Below, in pieces: positions 9,834 through 18,398 of a stretch of 64,000 bases of DNA. The position numbers and the translations under genes are program-made. Under the pieces are notes generated by a model. That model had not been told where the DNA came from and made no database searches. It was given only the letters and a program-made list of their open reading frames with translations. The DNA comes from Tieghemostelium lacteum (Eukaryota > Evosea > Eumycetozoa > Dictyosteliales > Raperosteliaceae): NCBI GenBank assembly GCA_001606155.1, contig LODT01000047.1, positions 213,423 through 277,422 of the forward strand, written 5' to 3'. Numbering within the stretch: the first letter of the stretch is position 1; every line of letters begins with the position of its first letter.

Positions 9834-9967
9834 ATATATCTTCATTTCATTAACAATAATCCACTTAGGGTTTTAAAGTTTTTTTAGAGTGGACAGTTAA
9901 TAAACATATATAAGATTTTCATTAAAATTATAAATTAAATCATAAATTATTCATTTTTTTTAAATTC

Positions 9968-10552
9968 TTATAAAGCAAAATTTGGAATTCCTTTCTTTAT
10001 TGAGATCTTAACATTCTTTAAAATTTCAATCTTTCTACCTGTTTGTACTTGCAGCCAAATAAATCCTTTCCAAGTTATCAATTTACATTGATTGAATTTT
10101 ATTCTTAGTTTAATTGGCATCCATGAATGAATTCCCCATAGCTTCTATCGATTCGTAAAGGAATACATTTCTGTATGCAGTGGCAATATCAAATATACTC
10201 GAAAGAAATAGGTGTATCTTCTCACTGTCGCGCACTAGTGTAAAAAGAAATTCAAAGAAACCTTGATAATACCAGAGTTTTAAATAAGTGATCTTTGTGC
10301 TTTGCCAATGTCGGTATTTTTGAAAAACCTGTTAATCCTTTGGATATAAGAAATATACCAATCGTAAAGACTTGGTTACTAAATGTATTTTGTTAAAAAG
10401 AAGTTCACCAATTTTGATACACCTAGGGAATCTACAAACTTTATGTCTTGTTCTATAATTCTAATTCTATTTTCCACTCTATTCCATGTCTTTATAAATT
10501 CCTGTTCATCTTTACCAACAAATGCATACCATTCATCCATATGTGGAGGGTA
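9968..10552 (-). pseudogene. Decayed gene of unknown family
   Basis: Read on the minus strand, pieces of good protein-like sequence sit in different frames with stops between them: around 10550-10385 (MDEWYAFVGKDEQEFIKTWN, then RVENRIRIIEQDIKFVDSLG), around 10260-10105 (FFEFLFTLVRDSEKIHLFLS, IFDIATAYRNVFLYESIEAM) and 10065-9968 (LWLQVQTGRKIEILKNVKIS). At least two frameshifts and several stops separate them. This is the pattern of an old gene, not of random AT-rich DNA. No family is recognised. Confidence 0.55.
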
Positions 10553-10641
10553 ATTTAATCAATCATTATTTTCTCCACTAAATGTAAAGATCATTATTAA
10601 TAAAAAAAAATTTTTAGTCAAAGAACTTAATGGATGTTATT

Positions 10642-10676
10642 CTGAAAAAATAGTTATATACAATCTCATTCTATAA
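10642..10676 (+). repeat. 35-bp dispersed repeat, copy 2
   Basis: Partner of 5544-5578 (32 of 35 identical, same orientation). It lies about 0.95 kb to the left of the partial gene copy at 11620-11833. Confidence 0.7.
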
Positions 10677-10770
10677 GAAAATCAGTTTATTTAATAAAAT
10701 ATATTTAAAATGTTAAGATATAGAATAATAAGAGTTAATACATAGTTTTATATTTAATTAAATGAATAAT

Positions 10771-11277
10771 CTAATGGATGAATAATAAAGTAGCACCAAG
10801 AATGGAAGCTGAAATCTTGCATATTTAATAGAGTTGAAGATGATGAGTGAGGTAAAACTTCTTCAGTACATGAGATGGCTAGGACAGAAATCATAGAACC
10901 GCCAGTGAGAGCAGTGTTACCTTTGGAGAATACCAAATCTATGAATTCACCAACTGGAGTATCAACAGTAACAGCATAAGATTGAATAGTAGCATCAGTA
11001 CCAGCAGATGGTCCAACAACAGAAACTGCAGTCACATTGACATTTGATGCTGAATTTACTGAAATTGAAGTATTTCCTGGTGCAGTATGTAACAATGTCT
11101 GACAGCAGTAGCTCCACCACCCAAAGTTAAAGCCAAGGTGAATACAAAAGATCATTTTGAAGTTTCAGTAGCTTCAAGAGAGGCTTTGCTTACTGTTAGT
11201 GAAGATGCTGTAATAGTTTATGATTGGACAATTGTTAATCCAATAAGAAAGAGAAGAACTAGAGTTAATTTGAACAT
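10771..11277 (-). pseudogene. Pseudogene of a small secreted (probably GPI-anchored) protein
   Basis: The start at 11277 opens with a clean signal peptide (MFKLTLVLLFLIGLTIVQS). It is followed at once by a stop (TAA, 11220-11218) and then a second stop (TGA, 11154-11152). A one-base shift near 11103-11111 moves the reading into a frame that stays open as a Thr/Ser/Val-rich domain (APGNTSISVNSASNVNVTAV, TPVGEFIDLVFSKGNTAL). Another shift near 10815 would give a hydrophobic tail (ISASILGATLLFIH) typical of a GPI-attachment signal. With at least four lesions it cannot make the protein. No intact relative is in the window. Confidence 0.7.
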
Positions 11278-11278
11278 G

Positions 11279-11619
11279 CTTTTATAGGAGTTAAATTGAA
11301 ATTTGATTGTTATTTAATTGTTATTTAATTGATTTGAATTTTGATATTTGATGTATTTTTGTTGTGAAATTCAATTCTATTTATACTAGAATTTCAAATT
11401 AGTTGGTATAAAGGTTGTTTGATTCAATTATTAAATATCCAAACCCCAAATTTTAAAGAAATTGTATAGTTTTAAAATAACTATATCATTCCTTTTTAAT
11501 TAAAGTGGTACAAGTTCATGTTAACATCATCAAAATTTTAATCTTGAAGTAAAATGAATACTGAGGTTCAAATTCATGATTGGTTGAACAAGATTAAAAT
11601 TTTAAAGATGTTTTTGGTC
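11279..11619. other. Intergenic stretch with a hairpin
   Basis: No gene is seen. It contains AT-rich 5' flank of the pseudogene, a short stretch (11488-11514) that is the near reverse complement of 5813-5837 (core TTTTAATTAA..GTGGTAC), and a hairpin: 11528-11546 pairs with 11589-11610 (CAAGATTAAAATTTT on the right arm). Confidence 0.5.
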
Positions 11620-11833
11620 TAGATTGAATAGATTGAATGGATTTAGAAGAGGTATTGTTGTTGATATTGATGTTTGTGTTGTTGGTGTTGATGATTTTGT
11701 TTTTCTTTGTAGCCAACAATTGTTCTTTCTCTCTTTTGTTCAAATAGTTGCTGTTTTGTTTGTTGTTGGACTTGTTGGATTTGTTGTTGTTGGATTTGTT
11801 GTTGGTGTTGTTGAATTTAATTGAGGAATTCAC
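11620..11833 (-). pseudogene. Truncated copy of the 5' end of the 5881-7374 gene
   Basis: The translation closely follows the N-terminus of the membrane protein at 5881-7374 (SIKFNNTNNKSNNNKSN..., NKREKE..QLLATK.NKIINT) but is only ~70 residues long. The initiator ATG has become GTG (11833-11831). Asn codons are lost, and about 33 residues between the two related KREKELR/KERELRE segments are missing, as expected for slippage between direct repeats. Similarity stops exactly at the start codon on one side and at 11620 (parent 7029) on the other. It is a dead partial duplication. Confidence 0.85.
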
Positions 11834-12021
11834 TTAATCATGATTTAAAAATATCATTTCTCATCAATTTTTGGATGTAGTTAAGTTTTATCTGTATTGT
11901 AAATGCATCTATTTAAAAATTTTGCCTATGTCATTAGCAATATATGCTAAAAGGGCAAAGATGCATCAGTTCAGCAGTTAATTTGAAAAATTGGACATCA
12001 AAAAAAAAAAATGTTTTAGAC

Positions 12022-12073
12022 AGAACCTGAGGTTTTCCATTAATTGAATGTTTTAATTGCTGTAAGAAGTTCT
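12022..12073 (-). ncRNA. Candidate dictyostelid class I small RNA
   Basis: Reading the minus strand from 12073, AGAACTT pairs with AGGTTCT (12028-12022): seven pairs with one G-U, closing a 52-nt RNA. Immediately after the 5' stem strand comes CTTACAGCAA (12066-12057). This is ten of the eleven bases of the CCTTACAGCAA motif that I recall as the hallmark of Dictyostelium class I RNAs, which are 42-65 nt with a short terminal stem. A DUSE-like element lies about 60-67 nt upstream (12133-12140). Length, stem, motif position and promoter spacing all agree; the motif's first C is T here. It is transcribed away from the HIBADH gene. Confidence 0.65.
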
Positions 12074-12132
12074 CAGATTAAAAATAGAATACTTTATCAA
12101 TTTATAAATCAAAAATAACAAAAAATTATTTT

Positions 12133-12140
12133 TTATGGTT
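12133..12140 (-). promoter_or_regulatory. DUSE-like element of the class I RNA
   Basis: On the minus strand it reads AACCATAA, one mismatch from the Dictyostelium upstream sequence element (A/T)CCCA(C/T)AA. It starts 67 nt upstream of the predicted RNA 5' end, close to the ~60 nt spacing known for this element in small-RNA promoters. Confidence 0.5.
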
Positions 12141-12201
12141 GGTATGATTTTTTTTTTTTTTAGATTTCTTTTGGAGAATCGTTCAATTTCAGAAAACAAT
12201 C

Positions 12202-13164
12202 ATGATCAACAGTTTAATAAAAAATAGTTATCAATATGGAATTAGATATATGAGTACAACATCAAAAAAAACCATTGGGTTTATTGGACTTGGTAATATG
12301 GGAGCACATCAAGCTAGTAATTTGATAAAGAATGGGCATAAAGTGATTGTATATGATACCAGTTCAGAGAGAATGAACTTACTCTTACAAAAAGGAGCTG
12401 AATTGGCAAGTACACCATCAGAGATTGCCAAGAGATCTGAGATTATAGTTACAATGCTTCCAGCATCTGCACATGTAAAGAATGTCTATTTGGGTCAAGA
12501 TGGTATTCTATCATCTGTCAAACCAGGTACATTACTATTAGACTCATCAACTATCGATCCACAGACTGCCAGAGAGGTTGCAGATCAAGCTGCTAAACAC
12601 CAAGCTACACTCTTGGACTGTCCAGTCTCTGGTGGAACTGGAGGTGCTGAAGCTGGTACCTTAACTTTTATGGTCGGAGGTAAAGAAAAAGATTTTGAGT
12701 TGGCTAAACCTATACTTTCATGTATGGGTAAGAATATCGTACATTGTGGTGATGTAGGCACAGGTCAAGTTGCAAAAGTTTGTAATAACTTGGTTTTGGG
12801 TATTTCCATGGTAGGTGTCAGTGAGGCTATGAATTTGGGTGTAAAACTAGGAATGGATCCAAAGAAATTAGCTGGTATTTTCAATACCTCATCAGCACGT
12901 TGTTGGACTTCAGAACTCTATAACCCATGTCCAGGTGTACTAGAAAACTCTCCAGCATCCAGAGGATACACTGGTGGTTTTGGTTCAGCTCTTATGAACA
13001 AAGATTTAGGTTTAGCTGTAGATTCTGCAAAAGCAATCGGTGAGAATCTCTATCTTGGTAATGTAGCTCACCAATTTTATACTCAAATGGTAAACAAAGG
13101 TTTAGGTCAAAAAGATTTTTCAGCTGCATATGAATTTTTACAAAAGACTCCATCATCAAAATAA
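12202..13164 (+). CDS. hibadh: 3-hydroxyisobutyrate dehydrogenase, mitochondrial
   Basis: Single exon, 320 aa, full family length. It oxidises 3-hydroxyisobutyrate to methylmalonate semialdehyde with NAD+ in valine breakdown. The NAD site IGFIGLGNMGAHQASNLIKN begins at residue 25. The substrate-site block CPVSGGTGGAEAGTLTFMVG is at 140-159, and the catalytic Lys of KVCNNLVLG is K192. The usual LMNKDLGLA helix follows near residue 265. The first ~20 residues (Asn, Lys, Tyr, Arg, Ser; no acids) fit a mitochondrial presequence. The gene ends 105 bp before the stop of the opposing MIT-domain gene. Confidence 0.95.
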   Translation: MINSLIKNSYQYGIRYMSTTSKKTIGFIGLGNMGAHQASNLIKNGHKVIVYDTSSERMNLLLQKGAELASTPSEIAKRSEIIVTMLPASAHVKNVYLGQDGILSSVKPGTLLLDSSTIDPQTAREVADQAAKHQATLLDCPVSGGTGGAEAGTLTFMVGGKEKDFELAKPILSCMGKNIVHCGDVGTGQVAKVCNNLVLGISMVGVSEAMNLGVKLGMDPKKLAGIFNTSSARCWTSELYNPCPGVLENSPASRGYTGGFGSALMNKDLGLAVDSAKAIGENLYLGNVAHQFYTQMVNKGLGQKDFSAAYEFLQKTPSSK

Positions 13165-13269
13165 AAAATTAATTAGTTTATATGTTTGGATTTAGTATAG
13201 TATAAATTATATAATACAAATAAATAATAATCATTTTTTATTGATATTTAAGTAGGGAGAGGTTAATAA

Positions 13270-14413
13270 TTATAACCAATGATCTGAAATATTCTTTGGA
13301 CCTTTAATAGTTTTCATTAGTTTTTCTAATGCTGTCTTCTTTCTAACTGGGTCATGATACTTTTGACCAGGTTTCAAACCCATTGGAATTTGAGATATTT
13401 CATTATAATGTTGACCACCTTGATATTGAATTTTATTTTTTAAAAAGGTTGATCTTATGGTACTGTTGGTTAACTTTTCACCAATTAGACGACGAACCTG
13501 ATCATTAGTTTCAATTTGTAATGCTGCTTGAAAATATAAAACTGATTGATCATAGTATTGTATGGCATTTACAAAATTATGAACATCATCTTCTTTAATA
13601 GCTTCTTTTGTCAATGCAATTGCCATATCTATATATTCAGATGACTGTTTAGAAATATCAATATTACTTGACATTGTAGTTGTGATTGTCTGTTGTTGAA
13701 ATATATATTGTTGTTGTGACTGTTCCATTTCCTCTACTTGTGGGAAAGGTACATTACTATTACTATTATTTATAGCAGTACTACCAGAACTATTTATTCC
13801 ACTACTACCACTTAATCTTATACCATGTAGATTAGATAAATATTCTGCTCGTGATGAATATTCTTGTTTTTTTTGTGTTAACATTAATCTAGATTCAATT
13901 TCACCAGACTGTACAAATTTTAATGCCTGTTCTATATTTTCAGATGATTGTGTATAATATTGTATAGCTTCTTTAAATTTTTGTTCTTGTTCACTTTTTA
14001 CTCCTAATGTTGCATATTTTAATGCATTTTCAATTAGTGTACTAAATAAAAGATATTTAATTCTATTAGATTCCTATTATTTTTAGAGTTTTGTAACTGT
14101 ATATTATTGATAGATACTCTTTTGATAAAATTTCAGTAGAATTCGACATTGTAGGTATAGATGGAAATACTATATTATTACTTCCATTTAATGTTAATGT
14201 TGATCTTAAATAATCAACTCTTTTTGAATATTCTTGAATTTTTGATTGAATTTGTTGTTTAAGATTATTATCTAGCGATTTGTTATCCACTGCTTGTCTA
14301 AGGTGTTCAATTGCCAATGAATACATTGAAATGGATTCTTGAACTTTACCATTAGTATCAAGAGTTATTGCTTTTTGTAATATCTCTAAAGATGATGATA
14401 GTGGATTACTCAT
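13270..14413 (-). CDS. Triple MIT-domain protein
   Basis: Exons 14118-14413 and 13270-14041 (phase 2, GTATCT...TTAG) give 355 aa. Three MIT-type three-helix modules follow one another. The first is ~5-72 (SLEILQKAITLDTNGKVQES, Y..AIEHLRQAV). The second is ~93-168 (LIENALKYATLGVKSEQEQK, AIQYYTQSSENIEQAL). The third, more divergent, is ~235-305 (EYIDMAIALTKEAIKEDDVH, AIQYYDQSVLYFQAAL). Linkers are Ser/Asn/Gln-rich. The C-terminus is basic (HDPVRKKTALEKLMKTIKGP). No AAA ATPase or protease domain is attached. MIT domains bind ESCRT-III tails, so a scaffold role in endosomal traffic is the likely guess. MIT-only proteins with three copies are unusual to my knowledge. Confidence 0.75.
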
Positions 14414-14631
14414 TTTTTAGATAAACAATTTTGAAATGAAAACAGAAAAAAAAACAATTAATTAAAAAAATATTGGAATTGATTTTTTTATTTGAAAATG
14501 TAAAATATTAGGTTATATGAATTTTTAGATTAATTACATTTTCATTGAAATACAGATGATTAAAATTTTATCTATATATAAATTGTTTTTTATTTAAATG
14601 AGTAAATACAACAAGTTTTGATTATTTTTTT

Positions 14632-15954
14632 TTATAATTTTGATTTTTGCATAATTTGACCTAATTTAGTTGCCAAACCCATGTTACCAGCAATCTTAAT
14701 TTTACCTTTCATGAAGGCAGTTTGAGCATTTAATTTACCAGACATGATATCAACAAAATCTTGATCTTCAACATTAATGGTTACAGATGGTTTTGCGCCT
14801 GCTCCTTTTTGAATGGAACCTTTACCACTCTTTAGATCCAATGTCCACTGTTGTTGTTTACCAGAACTCTTTACATTGAAAAGATAGATACCATTGATTT
14901 TCTTTACTAATTCCTCACCATTAGTTGCAACAGTTTGTTGGATGGTTTTAAATACACTGGAGGATGCAAATCCAGCAACTTCAACAGACTCACTGGTGGA
15001 AGGGGATGGAGTTGGGGCTGAGGTACTTGGTTTTCTATGTAATGGGGCAGAGGTAGCTGGTTGAGATGAAACAGCAGACAAAATACCAGATACAGAATCA
15101 GAGGCAGATGTTGGGTATTGAGGTTTATCAAAGTTTTCAATACCAGCCCAGTTCTCTTTAATCTTCTCTGCGGTGATATCCTTAATGTAGACACCAGATG
15201 ATCTTTGTAAACGAACTTTACTGACCCAACCAGCACCAACTTCAAAGACGGAACCAGTTTCTTGAGTGTCTTCATGACACAGATACAATACCAAAGGTAC
15301 AATATATTCAGGTTTCAATTGTTGCAATAAATCAGGTGGCATAACAGACTCTGTCAAACGACTGGCTGCAACAGGTGCAATAGTGTTAACATTTACATTT
15401 CTGGCTTTACCCTCTTGAGCTAGGGTATTTGCAAAACCTACTAAAGCCATCTTTTGAGCACCGTAGTTTGCTTGACCAAAGTTACCATAGAGACCAGCGG
15501 CTGAAGATGTCATTACAACACGACCAAATTTATTGTCTCTCATGTGATTCCAAACAGCTCTAGTCAATTTATAGGCACCTTTCATGTGAACACGGTAGAC
15601 CAAGTCCCAGTCTTGGTCAGTCATCTTACCAAAACTAACGTCCCTGAGAATACCAGCATTGTTAATTAAAATATCAACACGACCAAAGTTATTCATGGCA
15701 GTGGCGACAATCTTTTCACCGTCTTCTACACTGTCGTAATTGGCAACTGCTACACCTCCTTTGGATTTAATTTCATTTACAACAACATCTGCAGCCTTTG
15801 ATGATGCACCCTCTCCAGTACTGGATCCACCCAAATCATTAACAACAACTTTTGCACCTCTAGCTGCGAATTCCAATGCATAGATTTTACCTAATCCACC
15901 ACCTGCACCTGTTACAATTACAACTTTGTCTTTGAATTTTAATTCTCCTGTCAT
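14632..15954 (-). CDS. mfeA: Peroxisomal multifunctional enzyme (3-hydroxyacyl-CoA dehydrogenase + SCP2)
   Basis: Single exon, 440 aa, matching Dictyostelium MfeA (441 aa). The N-terminal ~300 residues are a short-chain dehydrogenase of the 17-beta-HSD4 type. The NAD site is TGAGGGLG at 15-22, the NNAG block at 98-101, catalytic Ser150/151, Tyr164 and Lys168 (YGAQK). A Ser/Thr/Pro linker (~280-325) leads to an SCP-2 sterol-carrier domain (~330-440, with FVDIMSGKLNAQTAFMKGKI). The hydratase domain of animal MFE-2 is absent, as in the Dictyostelium enzyme. The C-terminus is SKL, a textbook type 1 peroxisomal signal. Role: beta-oxidation of fatty acids in peroxisomes. Confidence 0.95.
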   Translation of the reverse strand: MTGELKFKDKVVIVTGAGGGLGKIYALEFAARGAKVVVNDLGGSSTGEGASSKAADVVVNEIKSKGGVAVANYDSVEDGEKIVATAMNNFGRVDILINNAGILRDVSFGKMTDQDWDLVYRVHMKGAYKLTRAVWNHMRDNKFGRVVMTSSAAGLYGNFGQANYGAQKMALVGFANTLAQEGKARNVNVNTIAPVAASRLTESVMPPDLLQQLKPEYIVPLVLYLCHEDTQETGSVFEVGAGWVSKVRLQRSSGVYIKDITAEKIKENWAGIENFDKPQYPTSASDSVSGILSAVSSQPATSAPLHRKPSTSAPTPSPSTSESVEVAGFASSSVFKTIQQTVATNGEELVKKINGIYLFNVKSSGKQQQWTLDLKSGKGSIQKGAGAKPSVTINVEDQDFVDIMSGKLNAQTAFMKGKIKIAGNMGLATKLGQIMQKSKL

Positions 15955-16131
15955 CCTCTTTTTCTTTATACTGAAATTTTGAAGTGGTAAAAAAAAATTT
16001 AGAATAAAAAAAAATTAATTAATTTTTATGAGTAAAACTAATTTTGCATCATTTATTGTCTTTTTTGTGCAAATTAGAATCAACAATGATTTTTTTGTTT
16101 TTTATTACTGCATTTATTGGTGGAAAAAGAT

Positions 16132-17216
16132 CTATGCAGATTGTGAGAAATATGTGAAACTACTGTATGGTTGTTGCGAAATTAAATCACCAGCATCGGG
16201 TACTGGTATATTGAGTAGGTTTTGAGTATTGGTATTAAACATGGTGACTGAGAGTGTGGTGTTATCGGTAGCACCTACAAATAATAAATATTGTTGGTCT
16301 GTTGTCAATAGTATTGGGAATGAACCAAAATAGGTATGTTGTGATTGATAAATTGGTTTTAGAGTTGCTACATTAGAATTGCTGTCTAATGATACTGCAT
16401 AGAAATCAACATTTTGAGTTGTGACATTGGTTATGGTTAAATAGAGATTTCCTTTAACAAATACCAAGTAATAGGCTGGTGTACCATATTCTGAGTATTC
16501 TAAATCCTCGACTTGATAGTTTTCTGTGGCATTGGTTGAGACATCAATACTAAATATAGAAATATCGTTATTCTCATCACCATATAATCCAAATAATTGA
16601 TTTTCACCACCAACACACGAAGTTAAAATCGAGCAATAGTCTGCATAGTGTGTATTAATTTCATATCTATTATTTGAAAGTATTAATTGTTTAGTATAAA
16701 AATGTTTTTTACTAGATTTGTTTAAATGTGAACTTACACTGTACCAGATTGTGCATTCCATACAATAATATCAGTATTACCTGTGTCTAGATTGGGTGTA
16801 GCTACTAATAGTTGATTGGAAATTGGTTCATATAAAGTAACAACTTCAGTGAATCCGATAAATTCAGGAATATCAAGTGTAACTTGATGCTGAATACTCT
16901 GGTTATTCATATAGTATTTTCCAAGTTGAAATAGCTTAAAATCATTATAATAAAGAACTGTAACATAATTTGGTGAAACATAATTTGGGAAAACATTTTC
17001 TACAAAAGTATTTGGTATATTATTGGTATTCACTGAAAAGCTATTTAAAGTAGCAGTATTTAAATCTACTTGATATAATGTTGTATCAATAATAGAAACA
17101 AAACATGAAAAAATGGGATATGATGAACTGCTACTGCTTTCTTCTATTAAACTAGATTTTGTAATTGTAAATAAATAAATAAAAGTTATATATAAAATAA
17201 TTGATTTCATTGTCAT
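16132..17216 (-). CDS. Secreted protein of unknown family
   Basis: Exons 16738-17216 and 16132-16666 (phase 2, GTAAGT...ATAG) give 337 aa. A signal peptide opens it (MTMKSIILYITFIYLFTITK). The rest is extracellular-looking, with evenly spaced hydrophobic strands, many Asn-X-Ser/Thr sites and few Lys. Recurrent phrases (FVSIIDTTLYQVDLNTATLN, NQLFGLYGDENNDISIFSID, QQYLLFVGATDNTTLSVTMF) are spaced like blades of a beta-propeller. No membrane anchor is visible at the C-terminus. Dictyostelids have many such secreted propeller-like proteins of unknown role. Confidence 0.75.
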
Positions 17217-18103
17217 TATTATTTAAACGTGTTGTATTTGTAAAACCAACTGTAATGAAAAGTCTTTTCAAAAAAACTTTTTACTCAAACCAATACATAT
17301 GAAATAAAAATATCTAGTTCCTAGGAAAATATCAAAAATTTTAAAGGTCAAAACATAATTCTCTTCCAGAAGAGAAGCTTTAAACTTTAATATGAAAATT
17401 TATGAATTCAAATCATTATATTTTACTGATTAGGAAGATTACATTTATCAAACTATTGATTGAAAACTCAAAAGGGTATTGGAATTCATCTTGATATTTG
17501 GGAAAACTATAAAAGAGAGCTACAATAGATACAAGAAAAATAGTAGATATAGTAGAAGATAATTATTATTCAAAATATAGAAATTTCAGAGAACTATAGA
17601 GTTATCAATCATATATATATATTTTCATTGATTTTCATTGTGTACACAAAACAAACACCACACCCAACACCAATAATTATTCAACTTGGAGAAATTTATT
17701 ATTCCACCAAAAAAGAATGGTGAATATACAATAATGTAATATCATATACTTATCATTTAAAAAAAATATGTGAAAGTTCATCAACTAAAAAATAAATGAA
17801 TTTACGGATATACCGTTTCATTTCAGAATGTATTTGAATTGAATTCAGTGTATATCCACGGATTTTATACATTTTTAAAAATAAAATACTCAGTTTTAAA
17901 CCCACCAACCCCAATGAAAAATGTGGGTTTTAAATTTATACAAATGTGGGGTGAATTGGTAATTTCAACAATTTGAATGTTAACTCAGAAAAATTGATAA
18001 ATAAAGTTTAAAGATATTTAAAATTACTATAAAAATGATTTAAAAAAACTTAATTTAACATCAAAACTATTAAATACAAACAATAAATCAAGTAAAATTA
18101 AAA
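17217..18103. other. Long intergenic region with two hairpins
   Basis: No gene is seen in 887 bp between the secreted-protein gene (leftward) and the small gene at 18104 (rightward), so it should hold both promoters. Two hairpins stand out: GGATATAC (17806-17813) with GTATATCC (17850-17857), and AAACCCAC (17898-17905) with GTGGGTTT (17923-17930), extended by A/T pairs on both sides. A TGTGTACACA palindrome lies at about 17639-17648. Confidence 0.5.
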
Positions 18104-18383
18104 ATGTTAATTAGTAAGAAGAATATATAAATACTTCAATTCTTTTAATATAATATTAATTTATTTATATTAAGCATCCTTATCTCTAATCGGTTCATGT
18201 AAAATTACTAATTCCTTATCAAGTATTCACGGTGGTGATTCAAGTATTTCCATTAACGGAATAAACCAAATATCAGTAGCAAGTAAAACTGCTAAACCTG
18301 CAACAAATAATAATACAATATTAAAAGGTGTTGATGAACATAGTTTAGATTCACTTTGGAATATGAATAAAAATAAATTATAA
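18104..18383 (+). CDS. Small dictyostelid Ser-rich protein with 10-nt first exon
   Basis: Exon 1 is only 18104-18113 (ATG TTA ATT A), with GTAAGA next to it; exon 2 is 18175-18383 after TTAAG. The join is phase 1 and gives 72 aa starting MLITSLSLIGSCKITNSLSS and ending LDSLWNMNKNKL. Short Ser-rich proteins starting with M-x-x-x-S-(L/I)-S, split after about three codons, are a large dictyostelid-specific class (hssA-like and UPF0512/0519-like families); function unknown. The second exon is open with biased codons and the same design recurs at 54077-54310. It would be missed by single-frame searches. Confidence 0.65.
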
Positions 18384-18398
18384 AATAAATATATTTAT

